Positions 1 to 7,386 are shown, numbered from the stretch's first letter. The stretch is 9,773 bases of DNA from Glaciecola sp964446865 (GCA_964446865.1 CAYURD010000133.1:1-9773); one strand, 5' to 3'. Notes: generated by a model not told the origin, from the letters alone. Made by a program: numbers and translations.

Positions 1-131
1 GTCGAGTTTTGCAATAACATCAACCAGATCCCCGCCTTCGCGAGGATGACGAGGATGTTTCAATCAACCAGATCCCCGCCTTCGCGAGGATGACGAGGAA
101 ATTTCAAGCGAGACGAGGAAATTTCAAGCGA
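1..131. repeat. Tandem repeats derived from a dispersed GC-rich palindrome
   Basis: Two nested tandem duplications are visible. A 37-nt stretch at 19-55 recurs exactly at 63-99 (period 44); it contains the core ccccgccttcgcgaggatga. Immediately after it, the 20-mer gacgaggaaatttcaagcga occurs twice head to tail at 92-111 and 112-131. The segment 8-51 matches 9519-9562 at the other end of the window with three differences, and the exit sequence aagcgaaca is also shared with 9694-9702. The core carries the inverted pair cgc/gcg around cttc, a decayed form of the hairpin at 5338-5349. No coding potential is apparent. A perfect 12-nt palindrome, tacagcgctgta, follows at 136-147 just beyond the stop of the minus-strand gene; it has no T-run and is not called a terminator. 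Confidence 0.85.
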
Positions 132-159
132 ACACTACAGCGCTGTAACGCTTAGCCAA

Positions 160-954
160 TTAAGCTTCGTCAACCCAAGTCGCGGTTTGCTTTGTTAGGA
201 ATATGTCTTCGTAGCTCGCATAAACAGAAGCAAAAAACAAAGGCACAACAATTAACAAGCCCAATAAGAGTGGGATCATGCCAATTATGTATAGCAACAT
301 AATCACTATGCCAAAAATAATTAAAGGCAATAGGTTTTTTAAGCACCCTTGGAAGCTCACTTTAAGAGATTGGAACACGCCCATATCTTGCAATACAATG
401 AGTGCAGGCGCATAAAACAAAGCCATTAAAACAGGAATAAAGAGCAAAAAGCTAATCCCTATCATGGTAAATATGTTGCTTGGATCAAAATTTGGTTGGT
501 CGCTTACGCCAGTTAACAAATCAACAAACATGCTGCCAAACATTGCGACCATTAGCACTAAAGTGACAAGAAACATAATAGCGCCCAAACCAAGCAACGA
601 ACCGACATTATTTTTAAAGCCGGCAAAGAGATGATCAATGCTAAATGAATTGCCTTCGCGCACTGCTTGGCACCCAATCATAAAGCCTGCAAACCAAATA
701 TATGTCAAGAGTGGATTGGCAAGTTGACCTACCAGTGGTATGAAGCTTAAAACCATGGTAATGAGCACAAATACGATTACAGCAGCAATCCATTGTCCGG
801 GATGCAGTTTAAAAATACCCCAGCCTGATGCTATCCAAGCTAAAGAGTTACCGGTACTAACAGATTTTGGCCCTGTGTACGCGTAGGGTTTTGTACTAGT
901 CGATTCAGGCACTACGTCTGACGTAGGTGTTTCGTATACGTTATTTTCACTCAT
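160..954 (-). CDS. BPSS1780-family polytopic inner-membrane protein
   Basis: A 264-residue integral membrane protein of unknown biochemical function. The N-terminal ~35 residues are hydrophilic and rich in Ser, Thr and Pro. They are followed by the family-like block GWGIFKLHPGQW (44-55) and hydrophobic segments near 55-74, 78-96, 117-143, 161-188 and 208-247 (the last probably two helices). The loop around 97-114, with GxxFSIDHLFAGF, is typical of the BPSS1780-type membrane proteins I recall from proteobacteria. ATG 954 is supported by AAGGA seven bases upstream. It lies 64 nt downstream of dapD on the same strand, so co-transcription is possible, but no functional link to lysine synthesis is evident. 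Family recognition is from memory of the conserved block; the membrane topology is seen directly in the sequence. Confidence 0.8.
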   Translation of the reverse strand: MSENNVYETPTSDVVPESTSTKPYAYTGPKSVSTGNSLAWIASGWGIFKLHPGQWIAAVIVFVLITMVLSFIPLVGQLANPLLTYIWFAGFMIGCQAVREGNSFSIDHLFAGFKNNVGSLLGLGAIMFLVTLVLMVAMFGSMFVDLLTGVSDQPNFDPSNIFTMIGISFLLFIPVLMALFYAPALIVLQDMGVFQSLKVSFQGCLKNLLPLIIFGIVIMLLYIIGMIPLLLGLLIVVPLFFASVYASYEDIFLTKQTATWVDEA

Positions 955-1018
955 GTTACATTCCTTTTGTTACTGCAAATTTCGCTTATTGCTTGCTGAG
1001 CGTATTGCCAGTATTTTA

Positions 1019-1915
1019 TTAATCGTTACTGTGTAGGCTAGAATTTAAGCCACCCCAAGTGGATGAATCGGTGGTAAGTGCTTCAACTGAGCCGCTTTGG
1101 CTGTTACGGCGAAATAGCAAACCATTCATACCGCTTAGTTCTTTTGCCGAGACTATTTGCCCGTCGGGTGTTTTTACTTTAGTGCCGGCGGTTAAATATA
1201 GACCCGCTTCAACAATACAGTCATCGCCTAAAGAAATCCCAATGCCTGCATTTGCGCCAAGTAAGCTTCGTTCACCAATCGCATTAATAGTTTTACCGCC
1301 GCCCGATAAAGTTCCCATAATGGATGAACCCGCGCCCACATCAGAGTTTTTGCCAACAACCACGCCTGGGGTTACGCGCCCTTCTACCATTGAGTCGCCT
1401 AAAGTACCTGCATTAAAGTTAACAAATCCTTCATGCATAACGGTTGTACCCGACGCTAAATGAGCACCTAAACGAATACGGTCAGCATCACCAATTCTAA
1501 CGCCTTCTGGAATAACGTAATCGGTCATACGAGGGAATTTATCGATAGATGTTACACTTAAATGATGTGCTTCTTGGGCTATTAACTCGCGTAAAGCTTC
1601 AACTTTTGCGGGTAACACTGGGCCAGCTGAAGTCCACGCTACATTATTCAGTAAGCCAAAAATGCCATTTAAATTGATTTCATTAGGCCTAACGCTTGTT
1701 TCGGATAATAAATGAAGGCGCAAATAGGCATCTTCAGGACTCGTTGGATCATCTTGGGTATTGATAGTGATTTCGATAAATTCTGTACCAATTAGCCCAA
1801 CTTTATGAGCCAAACAGCTTCGTGCGATTTTTTTGTTGCTGCGCGCATACCAAACATCCAGCGTTTTTGCTGTTTCTACATCAAAGTACTTATGACCAAC
1901 TCGCGTGATTTCCAA
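1019..1915 (-). CDS. dapD: DapD, tetrahydrodipicolinate N-succinyltransferase
   Basis: Transfers succinyl from succinyl-CoA to tetrahydrodipicolinate in the succinylase branch of lysine and meso-diaminopimelate synthesis in the cytoplasm. The 298-residue protein has an N-terminal alpha/beta part, the stretch DKFPRMTDYVIPEGVRI (125-141), and a left-handed beta-helix of hexapeptide repeats at about 137-245. Conserved blocks are VMHEGFVNFNAGT (159-171), MVEGRV (176-181, with Glu178 the likely catalytic acid of this class), MGTLSGGG (200-207) and LLFRRNSQSG (266-275). This is the Pseudomonas/actinobacterial long-form class rather than the E. coli form, but it is shorter at the N-terminus than the roughly 340 residues of Pseudomonas DapD. 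The start is TTG at 1915-1913: AAGGA lies six bases upstream and no in-frame ATG precedes the conserved region. It probably heads a unit with the membrane protein downstream. Confidence 0.92.
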   Translation of the reverse strand: MEITRVGHKYFDVETAKTLDVWYARSNKKIARSCLAHKVGLIGTEFIEITINTQDDPTSPEDAYLRLHLLSETSVRPNEINLNGIFGLLNNVAWTSAGPVLPAKVEALRELIAQEAHHLSVTSIDKFPRMTDYVIPEGVRIGDADRIRLGAHLASGTTVMHEGFVNFNAGTLGDSMVEGRVTPGVVVGKNSDVGAGSSIMGTLSGGGKTINAIGERSLLGANAGIGISLGDDCIVEAGLYLTAGTKVKTPDGQIVSAKELSGMNGLLFRRNSQSGSVEALTTDSSTWGGLNSSLHSND

Positions 1916-2010
1916 AATAATTCCTTATTAGTGACGTGGTATAACTCACATCTGATTTACTGCGCCGACTTGCTAAAACTACGCTGTTAGCGCGATTTTG
2001 ACGGCTGTGA

Positions 2011-2039
2011 ATAATAATTAAATTTAGAAAATAGATCAA
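2011..2039 (-). promoter_or_regulatory. Candidate promoter for dapD
   Basis: Reading the minus strand, TTGATC (2039-2034) is followed after exactly 17 nt by TATTAT (2016-2011). These match the sigma-70 consensus at four of six and five of six positions. Transcription would start near 2004 and give a leader of about 90 nt before the TTG start. The plus strand of the same region has TTGACG (1998-2003) without a good -10 at normal spacing, so a promoter for the plus-strand lipoprotein is less clear. This is a match by eye only, in AT-rich DNA. Confidence 0.4.
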
Positions 2040-2168
2040 CGACTGATATTGGATGGAAGCGCGAATCAAAAGTGAATCAAAGGCGCATCACAGAAAAAAT
2101 TCGACTAGTAACCGCCACGAATTTATAAGACACTAACAAACATGATAAAAATAAAACAAGGAACGCTT

Positions 2169-2723
2169 ATGCGGATCTTACTCTTAATCAGCATAATTGT
2201 GCTTAGCTCCTGTAAAGCGACTCAAAACTTGTCGGTTTATTCGTTTGATGACGCCGACATAGAAGCTTTATTGCGAAGTGAATTACCTCAGCTAAGCCAA
2301 CGACTCAGCATCATGGGTTTACCCGTTGAGCTTGAAGTAGGGACAGTAAAGGTTGATATTGGCCCTGACAATCGCGATGTTGTGCGTGTGGAGTTAGGCT
2401 CCACTGCCAGTATTAAAGCGCTGATGTTAAGCTACCCGGTTGGGCTAAATTTGCGGGTAGAAGGCAGCCCGTACTATGACGCAGACAAGCAAGCCATATA
2501 TCTTAGAAACGTAGACCTTTTAGATTCTAACGTTGATGCGGGTGGGTTTAGAGGCAATCTAAACATGCTCGACAAAGAAGTAATGGTGTTAGTTAACGGC
2601 TTTTTAAATCAAAACCCAATTTATAAACTCGACCCCAACGATACAAAAGTGCGCTTAATGACAAAGCTTGGCCTCGATATGAAAATTGAAGAGGGCAAAA
2701 TTAGAATTGTCCCCGGTAATTAA
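2169..2723 (+). CDS. DUF1439/YceB-like outer-membrane lipoprotein
   Basis: A 184-residue predicted lipoprotein. MRILLLISIIVLSSC is a short lipoprotein signal with lipobox LSSC and Cys15 as the acylated residue. Lys at +2 (not Asp) predicts outer-membrane sorting. The body, with alternating strands and the pattern DDADIEALLRSELPQL...YPVGLNLRVEGSPYYDADKQAIYLRNVDLL, resembles the DUF1439 family that includes E. coli YceB, which as I recall has been linked to the TULIP/BPI-like lipid-binding fold; ligand binding here is inference. An upstream in-frame ATG at 2142 would add nine residues. I prefer 2169 because AAGGA sits six bases before it and because it gives a standard signal peptide. The DPP-IV gene starts 32 nt after the stop, so the two may be co-transcribed. 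Confidence 0.82.
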   Translation: MRILLLISIIVLSSCKATQNLSVYSFDDADIEALLRSELPQLSQRLSIMGLPVELEVGTVKVDIGPDNRDVVRVELGSTASIKALMLSYPVGLNLRVEGSPYYDADKQAIYLRNVDLLDSNVDAGGFRGNLNMLDKEVMVLVNGFLNQNPIYKLDPNDTKVRLMTKLGLDMKIEEGKIRIVPGN

Positions 2724-2755
2724 AACAATAAAATAATGATAAGCAGGATGCGACT

Positions 2756-5128
2756 ATGACTCAAATAAGCGCCTTATTTACCTACCTATCACCTTTAAAA
2801 AAGGTAAGCATTTTACTTATCAGTTTTTTCGTTTTACAGGCTTGCGCAAGCACGTCTGAAAAAAGCGATAAACTGCCATTAAGTCTTGATAAGCTCTATG
2901 CCGATAATTACTTTGCGAGCGAGCGAGGCCCCTATTTTAGATGGCTCGATGATGGGTCTGGTTACACGGTTTTAGAAGCGCGCAATAATGACAAGCTCAA
3001 TGAGAAAGTTGACGAAAATGCTGAAGAAGCTGGCGTAACCGGCAGTGATATAGTTTTTTACACGCCTGACGGTGGCAATCGCAAAGTACTAATCACCTTT
3101 GAAAGCCTAACGCCAAAAGGGCATGCAGAACCATTAGCAATTGATAACTATTCATGGTCGCAAGATGGTAAATGGGCGTTAATTTACACTAACTCTCAAC
3201 AAGTTTGGCGTTCACGTAGCCGCGGCGATTACTGGCTTTTAAATTTGGAAACTAAAGCACTATCGCAAATTGGTCCCCAAAGCACTTTGGTAGGTGAAGA
3301 TCCTGAATCTACGCGAGACAAAGACGAAAACGCGCAGCTCATGTTTGCTAAATTCTCACCAGATAGCCAAAAAATCGCGTATGTGTATAAAAATAACCTT
3401 TACTATCAGCCAATAAACGACATTAGCGCTGACAGTGTAACCGCATTAACTAGCGACGGTAACAACATTGTAATTAATGGTAATTTTGATTGGGTATACG
3501 AAGAAGAATTTAGCATTGCCGATGGTTTTAGATGGTCACCCGATAGTCAAAAAATTGCGTATTGGCAACTGGATACGTCGGGTGTGAAGATGTTTCACAT
3601 GATCAACAACACCGATACCTTATACCCCGAAATTATCAGTTTTCCTTACCCAAAAGCGGGTGAAACGAATTCTGCCGTGCGTGTAGGCTCGGTCAACATC
3701 AGTAGTAAAGAAACCCAATGGGTTGAGCTAGGTGGTGATAATCGCGACCGTTATATTCCGCGCATGAATTGGGCTACGGCTTCACAATTACTCGTGCAAG
3801 ATGTCGACAGGCCACAACAAAATAACAAACTGATGTTGTTTAACGTGGATAATGGCTCACTCACACAAATATTTACCGATGCAGACAGCGCGTTTATTGA
3901 ACGTTTTTACGATGCTGAATTTATTAATGACGGCAAGCACTTTATTTGGCACAGCGAACGTGATGGATGGCGTAATTTGTATCGCATTGCCACCGACGGC
4001 AGCGAAGTCACTAACCTAACACCGGGCGGTTTTGATATTGTGCAAATGCTTGCCTTTAACGAAAACAATAACGAAATATTTTTTACCGCCTCACCCGACA
4101 ATGTAGCCCAGCGCTATTTGTATAAAGCCAGTCTTGATGGCAGTGCAAAGCCGCAAAAAATAACACCTCAGATGTATGCGGGGCATAATCATTATTACAT
4201 GTCAAAAGACACATCAAACGCTTTACACACTCACAGCGCAGTGCTTACGCCTAGTAGCGAACGTACAATAAGAGTGGCTGGCCATGAAACCGTTAAAACG
4301 CTTGTTGAGAATCAAAAACTTAAAGCAAAACTAGCCGAACATGAATTGGCAAATATCGACTTTATTCAAGTAAATGCTAGCGACAATACCGTGCTTGATG
4401 CGTACATCATGACACCCAAAAACATCGACAAAAGTGCAAAATACCCTGTTGTATTTTATGTGTATGGTGAGCCAGCAGGCCAGACAGTGCAGGATGTTTG
4501 GGATGACAGTCGCTTTTTATTCAACAACCTGTTAGTACAAGAAGGCTTTATTGTGGTCTCGGTTGACAATCGCGGGACTCGTGCACCTAAGGGCCGAGAA
4601 TGGCGTAAATCAATTTACAAGAAAATTGGTACCATTACCGCACAAGACCAAGTAGATGCGCTTGATGAATTAGCAAAACGATATTCGTTTATTGATACCG
4701 AAAGAGTGGGCGTATTCGGTCATTCAGGCGGTGGCAGCTCCACCTTGACCATGCTGTTTAAGCACGGCGATAAGTTTCATGCAGGGGTCGCCATTGCCCC
4801 AGTACCCGACATTGGTTTATACGACACTATTTACCAAGAACGCTATTCAGGCAATCCAAATACCGACCCCGAAAGTTACTACAACACCTCGTCAATCAAC
4901 TTTGTAGAAGGTTTTGTGGGTAAACTATTACTAATGCACGGCACAGGTGATGACAACGTGCATTATCAAGGCAGCGAACGATTAATTAACGAGTTAATTA
5001 AACACAACAAACAGTTTGAATTTATGGCCTATCCAAATCGTGCTCATGGGATTAGAAAAGGTAAAAATACCTTACAACATCGACAAACGATGCTGCTCAA
5101 TTTCTTTAAACGACATTTGTTGGAATAA
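2756..5128 (+). CDS. Dipeptidyl peptidase IV-type serine peptidase (S9B), lipoprotein
   Basis: A 790-residue prolyl oligopeptidase-family exopeptidase that removes X-Pro or X-Ala dipeptides from peptide N-termini. The signal sequence ends in lipobox LQAC with Cys30 as the lipid anchor and Ala at +2, predicting outer-membrane attachment. The N-terminal beta-propeller spans about 50-530, with WSPDSQKIAY-type blade repeats. It contains the S9B double-Glu motif DWVYEEEF (245-252; Glu250/Glu251 anchor the substrate amino group) and Arg152 in VWR, equivalent to human Arg125. The alpha/beta-hydrolase domain has Tyr570 (oxyanion), the nucleophile Ser657 in GHSGGGSS, Asp732 in GTGDDNVH with Asn734, and His764 in NRAHG. 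The nucleophile elbow is GHSGGG rather than the GWSYGG of mammalian DPP-IV; I believe this variant occurs in other bacterial S9 peptidases. ATG 2756 has AGGA seven bases upstream. All catalytic residues are present, so it should be active. Confidence 0.94.
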   Translation: MTQISALFTYLSPLKKVSILLISFFVLQACASTSEKSDKLPLSLDKLYADNYFASERGPYFRWLDDGSGYTVLEARNNDKLNEKVDENAEEAGVTGSDIVFYTPDGGNRKVLITFESLTPKGHAEPLAIDNYSWSQDGKWALIYTNSQQVWRSRSRGDYWLLNLETKALSQIGPQSTLVGEDPESTRDKDENAQLMFAKFSPDSQKIAYVYKNNLYYQPINDISADSVTALTSDGNNIVINGNFDWVYEEEFSIADGFRWSPDSQKIAYWQLDTSGVKMFHMINNTDTLYPEIISFPYPKAGETNSAVRVGSVNISSKETQWVELGGDNRDRYIPRMNWATASQLLVQDVDRPQQNNKLMLFNVDNGSLTQIFTDADSAFIERFYDAEFINDGKHFIWHSERDGWRNLYRIATDGSEVTNLTPGGFDIVQMLAFNENNNEIFFTASPDNVAQRYLYKASLDGSAKPQKITPQMYAGHNHYYMSKDTSNALHTHSAVLTPSSERTIRVAGHETVKTLVENQKLKAKLAEHELANIDFIQVNASDNTVLDAYIMTPKNIDKSAKYPVVFYVYGEPAGQTVQDVWDDSRFLFNNLLVQEGFIVVSVDNRGTRAPKGREWRKSIYKKIGTITAQDQVDALDELAKRYSFIDTERVGVFGHSGGGSSTLTMLFKHGDKFHAGVAIAPVPDIGLYDTIYQERYSGNPNTDPESYYNTSSINFVEGFVGKLLLMHGTGDDNVHYQGSERLINELIKHNKQFEFMAYPNRAHGIRKGKNTLQHRQTMLLNFFKRHLLE

Positions 5129-5142
5129 GCAGATGTCGTTTA
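5107..5142 (+). other. Inverted repeat spanning the DPP-IV stop codon
   Basis: TAAACGACAT (5107-5116) and ATGTCGTTTA (5133-5142) are perfect 10-bp complementary arms separated by 16 nt that contain the stop codon at 5126-5128. The left arm lies in the codons for the Phe-Lys-Arg-His near the C-terminus. No T-run follows on either strand, so it is not a canonical intrinsic terminator; it could protect the mRNA 3' end. The right arm also occurs at 5288-5297 in the duplicated flank after the gap. Confidence 0.6.
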
Positions 5143-5174
5143 TAGGCGTTCCCACATCATTTTTATGCAAACCC
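5120..5174. repeat. 55-nt sequence identical to the far flank of the gap (copy 1)
   Basis: These 55 bases, starting in the last DPP-IV codons and ending at the first N, are identical to 5275-5329. Because the repeat begins and ends exactly at the gap borders, it is best explained as overlapping contig ends that were not merged, rather than a biological duplication. Confidence 0.9.
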
Positions 5175-5274
5175 NNNNNNNNNNNNNNNNNNNNNNNNNN
5201 NNNNNNNNNNNNNNNNNNNNNNNNNNNNNNNNNNNNNNNNNNNNNNNNNNNNNNNNNNNNNNNNNNNNNNNNNN
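5175..5274. other. Assembly gap of 100 Ns
   Basis: Exactly 100 unknown bases, the conventional filler for a gap of unknown size. The identical 55-mers on both sides imply that the true gap may be absent or negative. If the copies are collapsed, DPP-IV and cdd stop codons would be about 71 nt apart instead of 226. Confidence 0.97.
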
Positions 5275-5329
5275 TTGGAATAAGCAGATGTCGTTTATAG
5301 GCGTTCCCACATCATTTTTATGCAAACCC
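5275..5329. repeat. 55-nt sequence identical to the near flank of the gap (copy 2)
   Basis: Second copy of 5120-5174 with no mismatches, including the last two DPP-IV sense codons and the stop. It runs straight into the REP-like hairpin at 5331, a repeat of a family also seen at both window ends; this probably explains why the assembler broke here. Confidence 0.9.
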
Positions 5330-5330
5330 T

Positions 5331-5356
5331 GTCACTTCCGCGAAGGCGGGAACCTC
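5331..5356. repeat. REP-like palindromic element at the convergent junction
   Basis: The element runs from gtcacttccg through cggg to aacctc. CCGC (5338-5341) and GCGG (5346-5349) pair around a GAAG loop, with further partial pairing of flanking TT/AA. In reverse complement its core is cccgccttcgcgg, matching the cores at 31-43 and 9541-9553. Its outer arms gtcaYtcccg / cgggaaYctc resemble those of the 9719-9773 element, although the loop differs. It touches the last base of the cdd stop codon (5357-5355), so the cdd stop has formed inside or against the repeat. A position between convergent genes is typical of REP-type elements and could attenuate read-through in both directions. Confidence 0.7.
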
Positions 5357-5783
5357 ATAAATCAAACCGATTAGGCAATAACTGGCCCAAAGTACTGCGC
5401 CATTCTTTTTGTAAGTCTTCGGTCACACAAAGCACGGGCCCATGCTCGTGCTTCATAAATTCACTTAATACCTGACGGCATGCGCCGCAAGGCGAGATGG
5501 GTGAAGCTTGATTAGACATCACGCTAACCGCGGTGATACTCGTCATACCATCAATAATTGCATTTGAAATTGCCGACCTTTCTGCGCAAACGGTTAGGCC
5601 GTAAGATACGTTTTCAACATTGACACCATAAGCAATTCGCGTCTCGCCATCAACTTCATATTCGACTGCGGCAGCAACTTTTACCTTTGAGTATGGACTG
5701 TATGCTCTGGTCAAGCTGGTTTGTAAGCCTTCACTAACTTTGTTCGGTAACGCATCATTCTCTAACATTTTATTCTCTTGCAT
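5355..5783 (-). CDS. cdd: Cytidine deaminase, homotetrameric type
   Basis: Deaminates cytidine and deoxycytidine to uridine and deoxyuridine in pyrimidine salvage, in the cytoplasm. At 142 residues it fits the short, tetrameric zinc enzyme (Bacillus type) rather than the ~294-residue dimeric E. coli enzyme. It has NVENVSYG (55-62, substrate binding), CAERSAI (66-72; Cys66 zinc ligand, Glu68 proton shuttle) and PCGACRQ (98-104; zinc ligands Cys99 and Cys102). The first ATG (5783) lies 7 nt after the stop of the M14 gene, so the pair is probably one operon. The Shine-Dalgarno for that ATG is weak; the ATG at 5768, giving a protein five residues shorter, has AAGAGA close upstream and is a real alternative. 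The stop codon overlaps the REP-like element. Confidence 0.94.
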   Translation of the reverse strand: MQENKMLENDALPNKVSEGLQTSLTRAYSPYSKVKVAAAVEYEVDGETRIAYGVNVENVSYGLTVCAERSAISNAIIDGMTSITAVSVMSNQASPISPCGACRQVLSEFMKHEHGPVLCVTEDLQKEWRSTLGQLLPNRFDL

Positions 5784-5790
5784 TATTCTT

Positions 5791-6738
5791 TTAGTTAAGA
5801 CGACGGCTAATTAAGTAATCAAGCCCACCTTTTATTGCCGCGATTTGTGCCTCAATGCATATTGCAGGCGTCGCATTAGGGCTATCAGGATACACTTCGG
5901 TAGTAGTAACAAATTCTGCATCGGTAAAACCTGCGCACAAAAACAAGGCTTTAGTGTCGTAACAAATCACACCTTCACTAATAATATCGGCGCCAATTAT
6001 TTTGCCTTGTTTATCGGCGGGCGCAATATGCGTAATTTGTTTAACACTATCAATTACAGCCTTCTGAAAGGCAGGTTGTGGTTGATGAGTATCAGCTACC
6101 GTGTAAAAACCATCTGGAATTTCCCAATTATCCATCTCAATGCCATCGCGAGCAGCAAGTGCAGGTCTAAATTCGCTATTGTCTGTATCAGTGGTTTCGT
6201 GCAAATCAATATGCGCTAACAAAGGGGAGCCTTTTGCATGCTGATTTAGCACATCTTTGACAAAACTCATTAGGTTGCCGGCTTCGGCAGATGGGCTGTT
6301 TTTATAAAACGAACGATTGGGGTCAATAGCATTAGGGTTCCAACGATTAATTGTTTCGTAACCCCAAGGGCTAACACATGGCGCAATAATTAAATTAAAG
6401 TGAGCTAAATAGTCTTCGGCGTGAGCCAGTAAAAATTCAATTGCACCTTGTACGCCACTCGTTTCATAGCCATGCACACCGCCACTCACTAAGATACTTG
6501 GCTTATTTTTATCCCATGCTTTGTTTAAAAATGCGTATAAAGGATAACGTGAAGAGTCTATTGGTAAGTTGCCATACTGCGCTTTTGTGAAGGCTTTTGT
6601 AAACGAATCACTAAGGTCTTTTAATTTATCTAACACCTCTTGTTGATACGAGCGCTTTATTTCTTGTTTCTCAAACCATGTATTTTTATCAGCTTCTGTC
6701 CAAGGACTGCCGGGGGTGCCTATTGGGTAATCTTGCAT
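5791..6738 (-). CDS. M14-family zinc metallocarboxypeptidase
   Basis: A 315-residue protein of the M14 carboxypeptidase / succinylglutamate desuccinylase-aspartoacylase superfamily. Visible motifs are SGGVHGYETSG (85-95) with zinc ligands His89 and Glu92, NPNAIDPNRSF (134-144) with substrate-binding Arg142, LLAHIDLHETTDTD (173-186) with His180 the probable third ligand, and TTTEVYPD (278-285) with Glu281 the probable catalytic Glu. There is no signal peptide, so it is likely cytosolic. The arrangement recalls the M14 subgroup I know as REP34-like, but the substrate (peptide C-terminus or N-acyl amino acid) cannot be read from sequence. ATG 6738 has AGG four to five bases upstream. cdd follows after 7 nt; mgsA lies 127 nt upstream on the same strand. 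Confidence 0.87.
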   Translation of the reverse strand: MQDYPIGTPGSPWTEADKNTWFEKQEIKRSYQQEVLDKLKDLSDSFTKAFTKAQYGNLPIDSSRYPLYAFLNKAWDKNKPSILVSGGVHGYETSGVQGAIEFLLAHAEDYLAHFNLIIAPCVSPWGYETINRWNPNAIDPNRSFYKNSPSAEAGNLMSFVKDVLNQHAKGSPLLAHIDLHETTDTDNSEFRPALAARDGIEMDNWEIPDGFYTVADTHQPQPAFQKAVIDSVKQITHIAPADKQGKIIGADIISEGVICYDTKALFLCAGFTDAEFVTTTEVYPDSPNATPAICIEAQIAAIKGGLDYLISRRLN

Positions 6739-6865
6739 AAACCTAATGTACCTTTCTGGTTAAACTGTATTCTTGTTGTTAAGCGTTATCATAAAACACT
6801 TCTGTAACAAGTAGTGTAGTCGACTAATTACGTTAATGAGAGCCTTTAGTGCTTATCAATATATG

Positions 6866-7321
6866 TTAATTGCGCTGCTGCTTATAAGCTTCATAGTCTG
6901 GCACACGGTATTCATATTGCGCTGATAGCAGTGGTGACTGAATTAAATAATCAGCACTGCTAGGATTACACGCAACGGGAATATTCCACACTGCCGCTAT
7001 GCGTAACAAGGCTTTAACATCGGGGTCATGAGGCATAGAAGCAAGTGGGTCCCAAAAGAATATGAGCATGTCTAAATCTTGTTCTGCTATTTTGGCACCA
7101 ATTTGTTGGTCTCCGCCCATGGGGCCACTTAACAAAGGCGTAATATGTAAACCCGTTGACTCACTGATTTTTGAAGCGGTTGTGCCGGTGGCAAAAAGTT
7201 CATGTTCCGTTAAGGTATTAAGGTGAGTGTTACACCAACGAGTTAGTTGCGTTTTCATGTGGTCGTGAGCGACCAATGCAATGCGTTTTTTAACTGGCGC
7301 ATGATGTTGTTTAAATTGCAT
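6866..7321 (-). CDS. mgsA: Methylglyoxal synthase
   Basis: Converts dihydroxyacetone phosphate to methylglyoxal and phosphate, a cytosolic bypass of lower glycolysis used when phosphate is low or sugar phosphates build up. The 151-residue product matches the E. coli enzyme (152 residues) along its length. IALVAHDHMK (14-23) carries His19/Asp20, ATGTT (44-48) and SGPMGGDQQ (65-73; Asp71) form the phosphate-binding and catalytic region, and FFWDPL...PHDPDVKALLR (88-107) has Asp91, His98 and Asp101, the same positions as in E. coli. The reading frame is open to 7375, but ATG 7321 is chosen: it has AGGAA about five bases upstream and gives the E. coli length. It diverges from arfB with 65 nt between the starts. 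Confidence 0.95.
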   Translation of the reverse strand: MQFKQHHAPVKKRIALVAHDHMKTQLTRWCNTHLNTLTEHELFATGTTASKISESTGLHITPLLSGPMGGDQQIGAKIAEQDLDMLIFFWDPLASMPHDPDVKALLRIAAVWNIPVACNPSSADYLIQSPLLSAQYEYRVPDYEAYKQQRN

Positions 7322-7386
7322 GTTGTTTCCTAATCGCGATGTAGTGTTACAATATACATTCTTTATAAAACACAATCACTTATTCG

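Noticed and set aside
136..147. 12-nt palindrome as terminator of the minus-strand unit
   Set aside because: No T-run follows in the transcript direction and there is no loop, so it does not form a normal intrinsic terminator.
1059..1463. 134-codon plus-strand frame inside dapD
   Set aside because: It is antisense to a strongly conserved gene, has no family resemblance, and its composition mirrors dapD.
2142..2168. Upstream ATG for the DUF1439 lipoprotein
   Set aside because: It would put a charged nine-residue extension before a normal lipoprotein signal, and the better ribosome-binding site precedes 2169.
5016..5374. Open frames across the N block on both strands
   Set aside because: They exist only because unknown bases are read as sense codons and because the 55-mer is duplicated.
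5845..6219. 124-codon plus-strand frame inside the M14 gene
   Set aside because: Antisense to a gene with intact catalytic motifs, and no recognisable features.
6739..6865. Promoter for the M14-cdd unit between mgsA and M14
   Set aside because: A TATGAT-like -10 is present on the minus strand but no acceptable -35 lies at 16-18 nt, so no site is called.
7322..7375. N-terminal extension of mgsA to 7375
   Set aside because: The extra residues have no counterpart in E. coli MgsA, and a strong Shine-Dalgarno precedes the internal ATG at 7321.
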